Positions 1 through 6,918 of a DNA stretch of 31,426 nt are shown one piece after another; within the stretch, counting starts at the first letter, position 1, and every line of letters starts with the position of its first letter. The position numbers were made by a program, and so were the translations under genes. The notes beneath the pieces are model-generated. The model was given only the letters and a program-made list of their open reading frames with translations. It ran no database searches and was not told the origin of the DNA. The stretch covers positions 1 through 31,426 of the forward strand of contig CAJUJR010000028.1 of assembly GCA_910586605.1 (NCBI GenBank), given 5' to 3'. This stretch comes from an uncultured Lachnospiraceae bacterium (lineage in GTDB: Bacteria; Bacillota; Clostridia; Lachnospirales; Lachnospiraceae).

Positions 1-50
1 CAGTTGTCAAATTTTACTCTCAGACTATCTGGTGAGAATCCGAGAGGCTA

Positions 51-1037
51 TTATTCTGAAACAATTTCTTTTACTTTTTCTATACTAATCCCTGCTTCTA
101 CAGCAATCATCTCTGGGGTTTTGCCCTTCCCATATAATAGCAATACCTGTTTTGCAAGCTGTATCCCTTTTTCCATCCCTTTTTCCATCCCTTTTTCCAT
201 CCCTTTTTCCATCCCTTCTTCTAGTCCCTCTTCCCGGAGTTCTTCCGAACGTAACTTTAAAACCTGCCCTCCCATAATCTCACCAATCCTTTCCCGTAAT
301 TCTTTTTCTGATTCCAGCATATAGTCGGATATTTTAATGATAAACTCCATCAGGTCTGTATACAGCGCTACTTTTTTTTCTTTTGTGCACTCATTTTCCA
401 AGCCAATTCGGATATCTTCATATTCTGATAAAAATTGTTCCATCAATTTTGAATCCTCATGCATTTTTCTGAAGCTGTTTTCATACCGCATAATGTAAAA
501 TGGCAGGAAAAGTAACAGCTTTTTTTGGAATATTTCATCTTTTGTATACCTTTTTACTTTTATGATAGGCGTGGTATATACAATGCTTTCCTGCCCGCCT
601 GCAGTCCCGTTCCTAAAATGTACCTTTACCTGCAATTCATCAGGCGTATTCTTTGTATCACGTAAATACAAAGTACATGAACGTGGAAATTCCATTTCAT
701 ACATTCCATCTTTCTGCACCACATTTTCTAATGCTATTGCAAAATCATATTCAATCATCCGAACGGCCATTACTGTGTCTGGGTGGCTCTGGCATTCGAT
801 ATGGTATAAATGGTTACGGATTAGCAGGCAGGAATCCGTAATGATTTCCCCACTTTTTGTCTGATGTTCATTATGGATTGGCACAGCCTCTTCATCTTCA
901 GGATAATCTGTGCAAAATACTTCATTGATAAGTGGTATTACCAGCTGCGGAATCCGTTCCACTATTGTCCTGAAAACATCATCAAAAATTGTATTGCCCA
1001 CTGCTACTTCTGTTTCTCTCTTTTTTCCTTTGTCCAA
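51..1037 (-). CDS. Rpn family PD-(D/E)XK nuclease / putative transposase-like protein
   Basis: 328 residues. The protein resembles the Rpn (recombination-promoting nuclease) / PD-(D/E)XK transposase-like family, which is abundant and often multicopy in Lachnospiraceae. A plausible nuclease core is visible: D68 in 'ITDSC', followed by E81-C-Q83 in 'YHIECQS', an ExQ variant of the usual ExK. The C-terminal third is charged and ends in four copies of a Gly-Met-Glu-Lys type repeat (about residues 276-293) before a short helix-turn-helix-like tail ('EMIAVEAGISIEKVKEI'). The start is a TTG, supported by GGAGG seven bases upstream at 1045-1049. The gene stands alone on the minus strand. Family membership is fairly sure; activity (DNA cleavage, RecA-independent recombination) is known for E. 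coli Rpn proteins and only inferred here. Confidence 0.85.
   Translation of the reverse strand: MDKGKKRETEVAVGNTIFDDVFRTIVERIPQLVIPLINEVFCTDYPEDEEAVPIHNEHQTKSGEIITDSCLLIRNHLYHIECQSHPDTVMAVRMIEYDFAIALENVVQKDGMYEMEFPRSCTLYLRDTKNTPDELQVKVHFRNGTAGGQESIVYTTPIIKVKRYTKDEIFQKKLLLFLPFYIMRYENSFRKMHEDSKLMEQFLSEYEDIRIGLENECTKEKKVALYTDLMEFIIKISDYMLESEKELRERIGEIMGGQVLKLRSEELREEGLEEGMEKGMEKGMEKGMEKGIQLAKQVLLLYGKGKTPEMIAVEAGISIEKVKEIVSE
163..222. repeat. 12-bp in-frame tandem repeat inside the Rpn gene
   Basis: The unit ATCCCTTTTTCC occurs four times exactly (163-174, 175-186, 187-198, 199-210), followed by a diverged fifth copy at 211-222. Because the unit is 12 bp, gain or loss of copies changes the protein by four residues (a Gly-Met-Glu-Lys type unit on the minus strand) without shifting the frame. 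Confidence 0.95.
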
Positions 1038-1263
1038 ATTTTATCCTCCGTTGCTTATTATAAAACGTCCTTTCAGAACCCTCCTTAAAGCTTACTTAGA
1101 CCTCTGGCATTCGGAAATATTTCCTATAAAAAATACCTTTTGACATCAATATCATTTATATTATTATATTATCAGAGATTTTTTCCTTTTTCAATCAATA
1201 TGAAACTATAAATGAACAAATTTAGAAAAATAGGTTATCTGTTTACTCTGTGTCCAATAACAC

Positions 1264-1704
1264 CTATGGCATAAGATTATTATTTTTATTCTTCTTTATC
1301 TTTTCGATTATTCTGTTTTGTTTACGGACTTCCAGCCTTAAACTGATATAATAAATAACGGCTCCTATAAAATATGGTACTGAAAATGAAAGTGCCATAT
1401 CCCTGTATCCATTGGGATGGATTTCTGTAAAATAAGATGCAGTTTTTAATGAGGCTAGGATGATTGCAATGGCTATCATATATTGGATAATAATCATAGC
1501 CAAAGGGGAAAATCTTTCTAATCTGTAATGTTGGGAAAGGACGCCGACGCCTAAGATACTTAAAAGCAGAAATAGGAATATATTTACTTGTGTAGGGTTT
1601 ATTTTTCCTTTTACAAAGACTTCTAAGGAAGTTAATACTATGGAAATTATTGTGTAAGTTATACAGATAACAGGAATTATATTCTTTTTAGTTATCAGTT
1701 TCAT
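1264..1704 (-). CDS. DUF3021 family membrane protein, partner of the LytTR regulator
   Basis: 146 residues with four hydrophobic segments (about 7-29, 41-56, 66-86, 102-120) and a basic Asn/Lys-rich cytoplasmic tail, the layout of DUF3021 proteins. Such proteins are very often encoded immediately after a LytTR-domain regulator. In streptococcal LytTR regulatory systems (HdrRM, BrsRM) the small membrane partner restrains its regulator, and a similar role is inferred here. ATG start with AAAGGAGGG upstream at 1712-1720. The start overlaps the last 17 bases of the LytTR gene (1688-1704), which indicates translational coupling. It is the last gene of a three-gene minus-strand operon. Confidence 0.8.
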   Translation of the reverse strand: MKLITKKNIIPVICITYTIISIVLTSLEVFVKGKINPTQVNIFLFLLLSILGVGVLSQHYRLERFSPLAMIIIQYMIAIAIILASLKTASYFTEIHPNGYRDMALSFSVPYFIGAVIYYISLRLEVRKQNRIIEKIKKNKNNNLMP

Positions 1705-2167
1705 GTTGGAACCCTCCTTTATCCATAGTGTTAAGGAATGAATTGAATTTGGCTTTATAGCTTCTGTTTATCTGGATCTTTTCTCCATTGTCGAGCAACG
1801 CTATCACACGCATATTAATTTCGGATATTAATGAATTTATTTTATAAATGTTTAATATGGTTGATTTGTTTACCCGGATAAAGCCAAATTCAAAATAAGC
1901 ATTTTCTAAATCTCTTAGGCGTATGTCGATTCGTACAACTTCATTGTTTAAGTATGCAAATGTCTTTTTATCAACTGACTCGAAGTAATATACATCATTT
2001 AGGGAAAACCTGACTGCTTTGTTATTTATTTTCCCTGCTAGTTTTTTGCTGTGTTTTCTTAAATAATCTAAAATATCATTTACTTCTTTTGTTTTTGTGC
2101 GGTAATAAAAGTCTATCCTGTCTTCAGGGATGTCTTTTTGCTGGTACTCATTTACTTTCAATTTCAA
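1688..2167 (-). CDS. LytTR-domain DNA-binding transcriptional regulator
   Basis: 159 residues. The C-terminal about 100 residues are a LytTR DNA-binding domain ('DVYYFESVDKKTFAYL', 'GFIRVNKSTILNIYKI', 'GEKIQINRSYKAKF'), and there is no receiver domain. Stand-alone LytTR regulators paired with a small membrane protein are typical of LytTR regulatory systems. A TTG start at 2167 follows AAGGAGGG (2172-2179) by only four bases; a second in-frame TTG at 2161 has a more usual spacing, so the exact start is uncertain by two residues. It sits between a multi-pass membrane protein gene (19-bp gap) and the DUF3021 gene (overlap), all read from one promoter at 2860-2888. Autoregulation is suggested by the repeats at 2895-2924. 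Confidence 0.85.
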   Translation of the reverse strand: MKLKVNEYQQKDIPEDRIDFYYRTKTKEVNDILDYLRKHSKKLAGKINNKAVRFSLNDVYYFESVDKKTFAYLNNEVVRIDIRLRDLENAYFEFGFIRVNKSTILNIYKINSLISEINMRVIALLDNGEKIQINRSYKAKFNSFLNTMDKGGFQHETDN

Positions 2168-2186
2168 ATTCCCTCCTTAAAGGGTA

Positions 2187-2834
2187 TTATAGCATGAACA
2201 TCAAGGCAATCGCTATATAAGAAATTTTATAATTTTTAGTGAGAACCAGATAGGCGGTTCCAAACAGCATTGACTGAATAACAGAATCGATACCTGTAGA
2301 ACCCCCTTGGGTGAAAATGTGGACTAGCCCCCATGTCGCCGCAAGAAAAATACCTCCAAATGGAATAGGTTTGCTAGTTCCGAACTTTGTTTCAAATGCT
2401 TTTTGCCCATGTGCTATAATGAGCACTATTAATAAACTTTCCAATGAATAATAAATGTATTGGAATAAAAATTTACCAGCGCCGAGATTAGAAAATTCTA
2501 TTGCTGGTTTAAATCCCTGCCATACCAATGAAGTATAGATAATAGATATGGAGCTAATGATAGCAGCTAGTATCAGATTTTTCTTTTGCAGATTGTTACC
2601 AGGGGCGGCAGGCAATTTTTTCATTAAAATTACCCCAAAGCATCCCCATATGCAGGAGGTTGCCAGCCAATGGATAATAACTTGCAGGTCAGACCATGCC
2701 CCGGAAGCTTGTTTGTATAAGGTTGTTTCAAGTATTAAAAGTAATACTTCCATGCCAAGTCCCCCAAAGGCAGAAAATGCGTATCCAATGTAATCAGCAG
2801 CAGAGTTTGTTTTTGATATTGTAGTTTCTTTCAT
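2187..2834 (-). CDS. Multi-pass membrane protein, distantly CPBP-like
   Basis: 215 residues with about six to seven hydrophobic segments. The stretch 'LAATWGLVHIFTQGG' resembles motif 2 (FxxxH) of CPBP/Abi intramembrane proteases. I do not see a clear EExxxR motif 1 or the C-terminal motif-3 His/Asn, so if related it is probably not a standard protease. The frame stays open to an ATG at 2861, but that codon lies inside the -10 box of the promoter and lacks a ribosome site. The ATG at 2834 follows AGAGGG and is taken as the start. It is the first gene of the operon with the LytTR and DUF3021 genes, so it may be the target or effector of that regulatory pair. Function not known. Confidence 0.7.
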   Translation of the reverse strand: MKETTISKTNSAADYIGYAFSAFGGLGMEVLLLILETTLYKQASGAWSDLQVIIHWLATSCIWGCFGVILMKKLPAAPGNNLQKKNLILAAIISSISIIYTSLVWQGFKPAIEFSNLGAGKFLFQYIYYSLESLLIVLIIAHGQKAFETKFGTSKPIPFGGIFLAATWGLVHIFTQGGSTGIDSVIQSMLFGTAYLVLTKNYKISYIAIALMFML

Positions 2835-2859
2835 AGTGTATCCCTCTCTTTCTGCCTGC

Positions 2860-2888
2860 ATTATATGATAGTTATTTTTTTACTGCAA
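2860..2888 (-). promoter_or_regulatory. Promoter of the membrane protein-LytTR-DUF3021 operon
   Basis: Read on the minus strand: -35 TTGCAG (2888-2883), a 17-bp spacer, and -10 TATAAT (2865-2860). The predicted transcript begins near 2853, about 20 bases before the ATG at 2834, leaving room for one ribosome site. Confidence 0.75.
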
Positions 2889-2894
2889 TATCTT

Positions 2895-2924
2895 GGAGAC
2901 TATCTTGCATTTTAACTTAACTAT
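2895..2924 (-). promoter_or_regulatory. Candidate LytTR operator (two repeats, 21-bp period)
   Basis: On the minus strand ATAGTTAAG (2924-2916) and ATAGTCTCC (2903-2895) share the ATAGT core and start exactly 21 bp apart, with a 12-bp gap. They lie six bases upstream of the -35 box at 2888. LytTR regulators are known to bind pairs of 9-bp direct repeats separated by 12 bp, placed just upstream of the core promoter. The distal copy fits the usual consensus at most positions, the proximal copy less well. The function is inferred. Confidence 0.4.
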
Positions 2925-2960
2925 GTTGCAAATATGGCTGGATTCAAACACGCCCTAATA

Positions 2961-3174
2961 TATTACTCCGGCGGTTAAATATCGACGTTTTTACCTGCTT
3001 AAATTTCCATCTGCCACGTTGGTCTACGCTCTGCTACGGTCCGTGCTTAACAGATGTCCACTGGACATCTAGCACCATCAATCGTTGTAGCACTCGCTAC
3101 AACTCATTCTTCCGCCTTGCAGATGAAAATTTATTCTGCGTAAAATTCATCGACATTTAACCGCCGGAGTAATA
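2961..3174. mobile_element. 214-bp MITE-like structured repeat with terminal inverted repeats
   Basis: The left end (TATTACTCCGGCGGTTAAAT, 2961-2980) is repeated inverted at the right end (3155-3174). Weaker inverted similarity continues inward to about 60 bases from each side, ending in CATCTGC on both arms. The ends abut TA, as in Tc1/mariner or IS630-type insertions, but a target duplication is not certain. Inside are a perfect palindrome (3052-3070, arms AGATGTCCA) and a perfect hairpin (3084-3103, arms GTTGTAGC, loop ACTC). No coding frame is credible. Two partial relatives occur at 4246-4286 and 20764-20814. The name MITE is an interpretation; it could also be a structured RNA repeat. 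Confidence 0.65.
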
Positions 3175-3233
3175 CATTATGCAGTTTTGGGTATATAATA
3201 AGATTTATAAATGATTGTGAAGGGGGAAAGCAT

Positions 3234-3410
3234 ATGCTTAAAGTTGTAGGTACAGACCATGGAAAGGTAGTGGATGAAAAAGTATTGATTGATGATAACA
3301 ATAAGATAACAAAGTATGGGATTATCCTGATAGGAATAGATTTGTTGGCGGATATCGGCATTCTTTTTCTGTTAAGCAAGGCTGTGAAAAGGTACAGGGG
3401 CAGGAAGTAA
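3234..3410 (+). CDS. Small single-pass membrane protein (58 residues)
   Basis: Starts MLKVVGTDHGKVVDE, then a Lys/Asp-rich linker, one hydrophobic helix at about residues 29-48 ('GIILIGIDLLADIGILFLL'), and a basic tail ending RYRGRK, predicted cytoplasmic by the positive-inside rule. ATG is preceded by a purine-rich ribosome site, GAAGGGGGAAAG (3219-3230). A TATAAT at 3194-3199 could serve as -10, with its -35 region falling in the end of the adjacent repeat element, but the -35 match is poor. The opposite strand carries an 82-residue frame here that has no ribosome site and overlaps the repeat; I regard it as a shadow. No family recognised. Being real is supported by the ribosome site and amphipathic composition only. 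Confidence 0.55.
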   Translation: MLKVVGTDHGKVVDEKVLIDDNNKITKYGIILIGIDLLADIGILFLLSKAVKRYRGRK

Positions 3411-3489
3411 GCGCTGGGGCAAAAGGCATTCTCTAGGAAAGGAGCGTCTTATAAAAAATTATGCTAGAGCGTGTTTGCGAAGTTCCTGC

Positions 3490-4155
3490 CTACTCTATAG
3501 GTTGATTTTGCCACGCAATAAAACGGCAGATTGGGTTGCCGAGCTTATAAAACTTTTCTTCATATTCTGTCATAATATTATTTGGTGCAGGACCGTCTTT
3601 ATGCAAGTCAAAAGTGGCTTCTTCGCAAATCCAGCCCGCAGTATCAAGCTGCTCTAAGGAAAATTCAAAAAGCGGCCGGTTATCTGTTTTGAACTGGAGC
3701 TGTCCATCTGGACGGAGGATAGCTTCATATTTTGTCAGGAAATTAACAGAAGTCAGCCGTCTTTTTGCATGGCGGTCTTTTGGCCAGGGGTCGGAAAAAT
3801 TCAAGTAGATTTTATTAATTTCGCCTGGTGCAAAATAGGATGTGATATCTTCGGCATCCATCCGTAAAAATATTAGGTTATCTGTTTCTAATTCTTCCCG
3901 CTTATCCAGTGCGCGGACTAATACGCTGGAATATTTTTCAATGCCAATATAGTTTATATCTGGATTGTCTTTTGCCATTTGTGTAATAAACTGCCCTTTT
4001 CCCATTCCGATTTCTATGTGGACAGGGGCGGTGTTATGGAAGATATTGGAACGCCATAGTCCCTGGTAGTCTGCTCCGTTTGTTCCGTCTGTCTGTATTG
4101 TATACGGGTTATCTAAAATCCGTTCCTGAGAACCTCTTACATTTCTAAGCCGCAT
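3490..4155 (-). CDS. trmB: tRNA (guanine-N7)-methyltransferase
   Basis: 221 residues, the usual length. Makes m7G46 in the variable loop of tRNA using S-adenosylmethionine. The SAM-binding loop 'EIGMGKGQFI' and the family signature 'FSDPWPKDRHAKRRL' are intact, as is the C-terminal 'PICRF' region. The frame is open back to 4233, but the ATG at 4155 begins the typical N-terminus MRLRNVRG and follows GGAGG by six bases. The longer start would lie upstream of the promoter at 4193-4221. Single-gene minus-strand unit facing the 58-residue gene. Confidence 0.93.
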   Translation of the reverse strand: MRLRNVRGSQERILDNPYTIQTDGTNGADYQGLWRSNIFHNTAPVHIEIGMGKGQFITQMAKDNPDINYIGIEKYSSVLVRALDKREELETDNLIFLRMDAEDITSYFAPGEINKIYLNFSDPWPKDRHAKRRLTSVNFLTKYEAILRPDGQLQFKTDNRPLFEFSLEQLDTAGWICEEATFDLHKDGPAPNNIMTEYEEKFYKLGNPICRFIAWQNQPIE

Positions 4156-4192
4156 TTTTTGCCTCCTTTTCTTCATCTGCTGTCCAGTATTT

Positions 4193-4221
4193 ATTATATG
4201 GTGAAGCAGATAATACGTCAA
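4193..4221 (-). promoter_or_regulatory. trmB promoter
   Basis: Read on the minus strand: TTGACG (4221-4216), a 17-bp spacer, TATAAT (4198-4193). Near-consensus sigma-A promoter. It begins about 25 bp downstream (in the direction of trmB) of a partial copy of the dispersed repeat. Confidence 0.8.
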
Positions 4222-4245
4222 TAAATTTCTCATGTATACGCAATG

Positions 4246-4286
4246 GGTTAAATGCGAGTTGTTATTATTTAACCGCCAGAGTAATA
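4246..4286. repeat. Degenerate short copy of the dispersed ACTCCGG repeat
   Basis: The right arm (4266-4286) read on the minus strand is TATTACTCTGGCGGTTAAATA, one mismatch from the 2961 element end. A truncated left arm, GGTTAAAT, lies at 4246-4253, so GGTTAAAT and ATTTAACC can pair across a 13-base loop. The outer part of the left arm is missing. The region 4156-4534 otherwise holds two promoters, one per strand, and no gene I can support. Confidence 0.6.
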
Positions 4287-4399
4287 TTCATGGCAAATTC
4301 CAGGAAATAGCCATAAATAGTAACTTTATAACACAATTTTTTCATATTTCTGGTGATATTTTAACAAATATCTATAGTATGGTAGTATATGGCAACTTG

Positions 4400-4408
4400 T
4401 GCTATAAT
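4400..4408 (+). promoter_or_regulatory. Extended -10 promoter candidate for the Dabb-argC operon
   Basis: TGCTATAAT (TG-n-TATAAT) matches an extended -10 element; the -35 region is poor. It would give a leader of about 120 bases to the ATG at 4535. That leader contains an imperfect hairpin (GGCTATCAG 4461-4469 against CTGACAGCC 4479-4487) of unknown role. Confidence 0.45.
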
Positions 4409-4534
4409 GTTCACCAAAGCAGTTCTATAAATATAGGATATGTCCGCAGCATTAGATTGGGGCTATCAGGGGATTGAACTGACAGCCTTGCGATGGGCGG
4501 CATAAATCAACAGTTTAGCTAGGAGGGAATGGTT

Positions 4535-4846
4535 ATGGTACGTCATATAGTGATGTTTGAATTATTAGAGGAAGCAGGGGGGAAGGGCAGGAAAGAGAAT
4601 CTGGTTCTTGCAAAGGAAAAAGCAGAGGCGTTACGGGAAAAGATACCGTCTTTAAAGGAGTATCAGGTGGTGGTAAATGCAAAAAAGGCTGACCAGTCTA
4701 ACTACGACATTGCCTTAATCTGTGATTTTGAGGACATGAAAGGGCTGGAGGCTTACCAGAACCATCCGGACCATAAAGCGTTTGGGGCGTTTATCAGTGG
4801 AATCCGAAGAAACCGTGCCTGCATTGATTTTGAAATGGAGGCGTAA
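4535..4846 (+). CDS. Dabb (stress-responsive alpha/beta barrel) family protein
   Basis: 103 residues. The start MVRHIVMFEL, the central 'YDIALICDFEDMKGLEAYQNHPDHKA' region and the overall length match the Dabb ferredoxin-like barrel family, small dimeric proteins whose bacterial roles are mostly unassigned. The ATG at 4529 overlaps the ribosome site; the ATG at 4535 has AGGAGGG (4521-4527) at proper spacing and is preferred. Three bases separate its stop from argC, so the two are co-transcribed. A link to arginine synthesis is not implied by the sequence. Confidence 0.85.
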   Translation: MVRHIVMFELLEEAGGKGRKENLVLAKEKAEALREKIPSLKEYQVVVNAKKADQSNYDIALICDFEDMKGLEAYQNHPDHKAFGAFISGIRRNRACIDFEMEA

Positions 4847-4849
4847 GAT

Positions 4850-5797
4850 ATGAAGACAAAAGTATTTATTGATGGAAGCGAAGGGACAACGGGACTGCGG
4901 ATTGACGAGCGTTTCCGGGGGCGTGATGATGTGGAAATTATGAAAATTGACCCAGAGAAGAGAAAAGAACCGGAAGAGAGGAAGAAGTTGATAAATGCTT
5001 CGGACATTACGTTTTTATGTTTGCCTGATGCAGCAGCAAGGGAGTCCGTTTCACTTGTGGAAAATGAAAATGTTTGTATTATTGATACTTCTACGGCACA
5101 CCGAACAGAGGAAGGCTGGGCATATGGTTTTCCGGAACTTTCCAATACGCATCGTGAAAAGATTGCCTATGGCAAGAGGATTGCCGTGCCAGGATGCCAT
5201 GCAACAGGTTTTATTTCTGTTGTCTATCCATTGGTGGCTGGGGGGATTCTCCCAAAAGATTATCCTGTGGCAAGTTTTTCGCTGACAGGTTATAGCGGCG
5301 GTGGCAAAAAGACGATTGCGGCTTATGAGGACAAAAACCGCCCGGTAGAATTTTCTTCCGCAAGGGAGTACGCTTTATCACAACAACACAAACATTTAAA
5401 GGAAATGCAGTTGATTACAGGTTTGTTACGTGCGCCTTTGTTTTCGCCGGTAATAGACGATTACTATAGCGGCATGGTGGTTTCTGTGCCTTTTTATACG
5501 GAGTTACTGCAGGGTAAAAAGAAGCCTGGGGCATTGAGGGAATATTTGGAACAGTATTATAAGGGGCAGCGTTTTATTGAAGTATGCAGCGCCGACAGTG
5601 ATGTTGCCCAAAGTGGGTATTTGCCGGGAAATGGCGTATCTGGCTGGGATGGGCTGAAAATATATGTAACAGGAAATGACGAAAGGGTAGTCCTGTCTGC
5701 GCAGTTTGACAACCTGGGAAAAGGGGCGTCAGGTGCGGCAATTGAGTGCATGAACCTTGTGTTGGGGTGCGATGAGGCAAAAGGCTTGCATCTTTAA
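4850..5797 (+). CDS. argC: N-acetyl-gamma-glutamyl-phosphate reductase (short, type 2)
   Basis: 315 residues. NADPH-dependent reduction of N-acetylglutamyl-phosphate to the semialdehyde in arginine/ornithine synthesis. The N-terminal dinucleotide loop is 'DGSEGTTGLRI'; the catalytic cysteine is C116 in 'AVPGCHATGF'. The length of about 315 rather than 345 and the start pattern fit the type 2 AGPR group. ATG follows GGAGGC. No other arginine gene is in the window, so the rest of the pathway must lie elsewhere. Confidence 0.92.
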   Translation: MKTKVFIDGSEGTTGLRIDERFRGRDDVEIMKIDPEKRKEPEERKKLINASDITFLCLPDAAARESVSLVENENVCIIDTSTAHRTEEGWAYGFPELSNTHREKIAYGKRIAVPGCHATGFISVVYPLVAGGILPKDYPVASFSLTGYSGGGKKTIAAYEDKNRPVEFSSAREYALSQQHKHLKEMQLITGLLRAPLFSPVIDDYYSGMVVSVPFYTELLQGKKKPGALREYLEQYYKGQRFIEVCSADSDVAQSGYLPGNGVSGWDGLKIYVTGNDERVVLSAQFDNLGKGASGAAIECMNLVLGCDEAKGLHL

Positions 5798-6017
5798 AAG
5801 TTTTTTGGGATACGCAGGGTATTTGGAGTGCATTTCCCTTATGCATTAAGGAAAATATGCCTTTTCATTAATTAAATGTTAAGGTTAGCTTCATTTTATA
5901 TAAACCTTCATTTGTTATGATTATGCCTGTAAAAGCAATGGCCTACCACATAATGAAAGAAATGGCCATAAATAGCAAATAACAGCAAATCAGTGATATG
6001 GAAAATGGAGGAGAATT

Positions 6018-6917
6018 ATGGATGTGCTGACAACAAAGAACCTGACGAAGACATACCATGGCAGGAATGTTGTGGATAATGTTAATATGCATGTAGAAAA
6101 GGGAGATATCTACGGTTTTATTGGACGAAATGGGGCAGGCAAAACTACTTTGATGAAGATGGTCTGTGGGCTGACCAGTACATCTTCCGGGGGATTTGAA
6201 CTGTTTGGCTCAAATGATCTGGGGGCAGGCAGGAAAAAGATTGGCTGTGTAATTGAGCAGCCTGCGCTTTATCCGGGGATGACAGCAAGGGAGAACCTGG
6301 TATATTACAGTAAGATGCAGGGCTGTGAAAAGACAACGGATATTGATGCGATGCTGCGCCTTGTAGGGCTGCCGGATACCGGAAAGAAGAAGTCCAAAAA
6401 GTTTTCGCTTGGCATGAAGCAGCGTCTTTCTATTGCGATTGCGCTGCTTGGGGAACCAGATTTTTTGGTTTTGGATGAACCGATGAACGGCCTTGACCCG
6501 GCAGGAATCCGGGAAATCAGGGAAATGCTTTTAGATTTGCATGAGAAAAAGCAGATTACTATTTTAATGTCCTCCCATATTTTAGGGGAGCTTGGGAAGA
6601 TTGCAACAAAATATGGAATTATTAATTCCGGCAGGCTGGTAGAGGAGTTTGGCGCAGAAGAATTAGAGGAGCGTTCCAAACATTACCTCCATATCGCGGC
6701 AGATGATTCTGACAGGGCATGCCAGATCCTGACGCAGGAGTTTGCGGTAGAGAAGTATAAGGTAATGGAAGACCAGTCTATTTGTGTATATGACAGGATT
6801 GACGAGCCAGCAGCAATTAACCAGGCACTAGTACAAAATAATATCATGGTTTCTTATCTTGCAGTTGAAGGGCAGGATATGGAAATGTATTTTGTTGAAA
6901 GAATGGGAGGAATGTAA
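6018..6917 (+). CDS. ABC transporter ATP-binding protein (BcrA/bacitracin-type)
   Basis: 299 residues. Walker A 'GRNGAGKTT' (about 36-44), signature 'FSLGMKQRLS', Walker B 'FLVLDEPMNGLDP', then the H-loop in 'MSSHILGEL'. The extra about 80-residue C-terminal domain fits the BcrA/antibiotic-export subfamily. ATG follows GGAGGAG. It ends one base before the start of the permease gene (stop 6915-6917, ATG 6919), so the two form one transporter. Substrate unknown; peptide antibiotics or lantibiotic-like peptides are typical for this group. Confidence 0.92.
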   Translation: MDVLTTKNLTKTYHGRNVVDNVNMHVEKGDIYGFIGRNGAGKTTLMKMVCGLTSTSSGGFELFGSNDLGAGRKKIGCVIEQPALYPGMTARENLVYYSKMQGCEKTTDIDAMLRLVGLPDTGKKKSKKFSLGMKQRLSIAIALLGEPDFLVLDEPMNGLDPAGIREIREMLLDLHEKKQITILMSSHILGELGKIATKYGIINSGRLVEEFGAEELEERSKHYLHIAADDSDRACQILTQEFAVEKYKVMEDQSICVYDRIDEPAAINQALVQNNIMVSYLAVEGQDMEMYFVERMGGM

Positions 6918-6918
6918 A

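Noticed and set aside
4..324. 106-residue plus-strand frame with SIPF repeats
   Set aside because: It is the antisense shadow of the 12-bp repeat in the Rpn gene.
2187..2834. Confident call of a CPBP intramembrane protease
   Set aside because: Only a motif-2-like FxxxH-type site is seen; the glutamate motif 1 and the final His/Asn motif are not evident.
3131..3379. 82-residue minus-strand frame opposite the 58-residue gene
   Set aside because: No ribosome site, it runs into the inverted-repeat element, and the plus-strand frame has a better start and composition.
4232..4477. 81-residue plus-strand frame in the trmB-Dabb gap
   Set aside because: It covers the repeat remnant and the promoter region, has no ribosome site and no recognisable sequence.
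4304..5978. Two similar 20-mers (4304-4323 and 5959-5978, 18 of 20 identical, around GCCATAAATAG) as a shared operator
   Set aside because: AT-rich 18/20 matches are expected about once by chance in a window of this size, and their positions relative to promoters differ.
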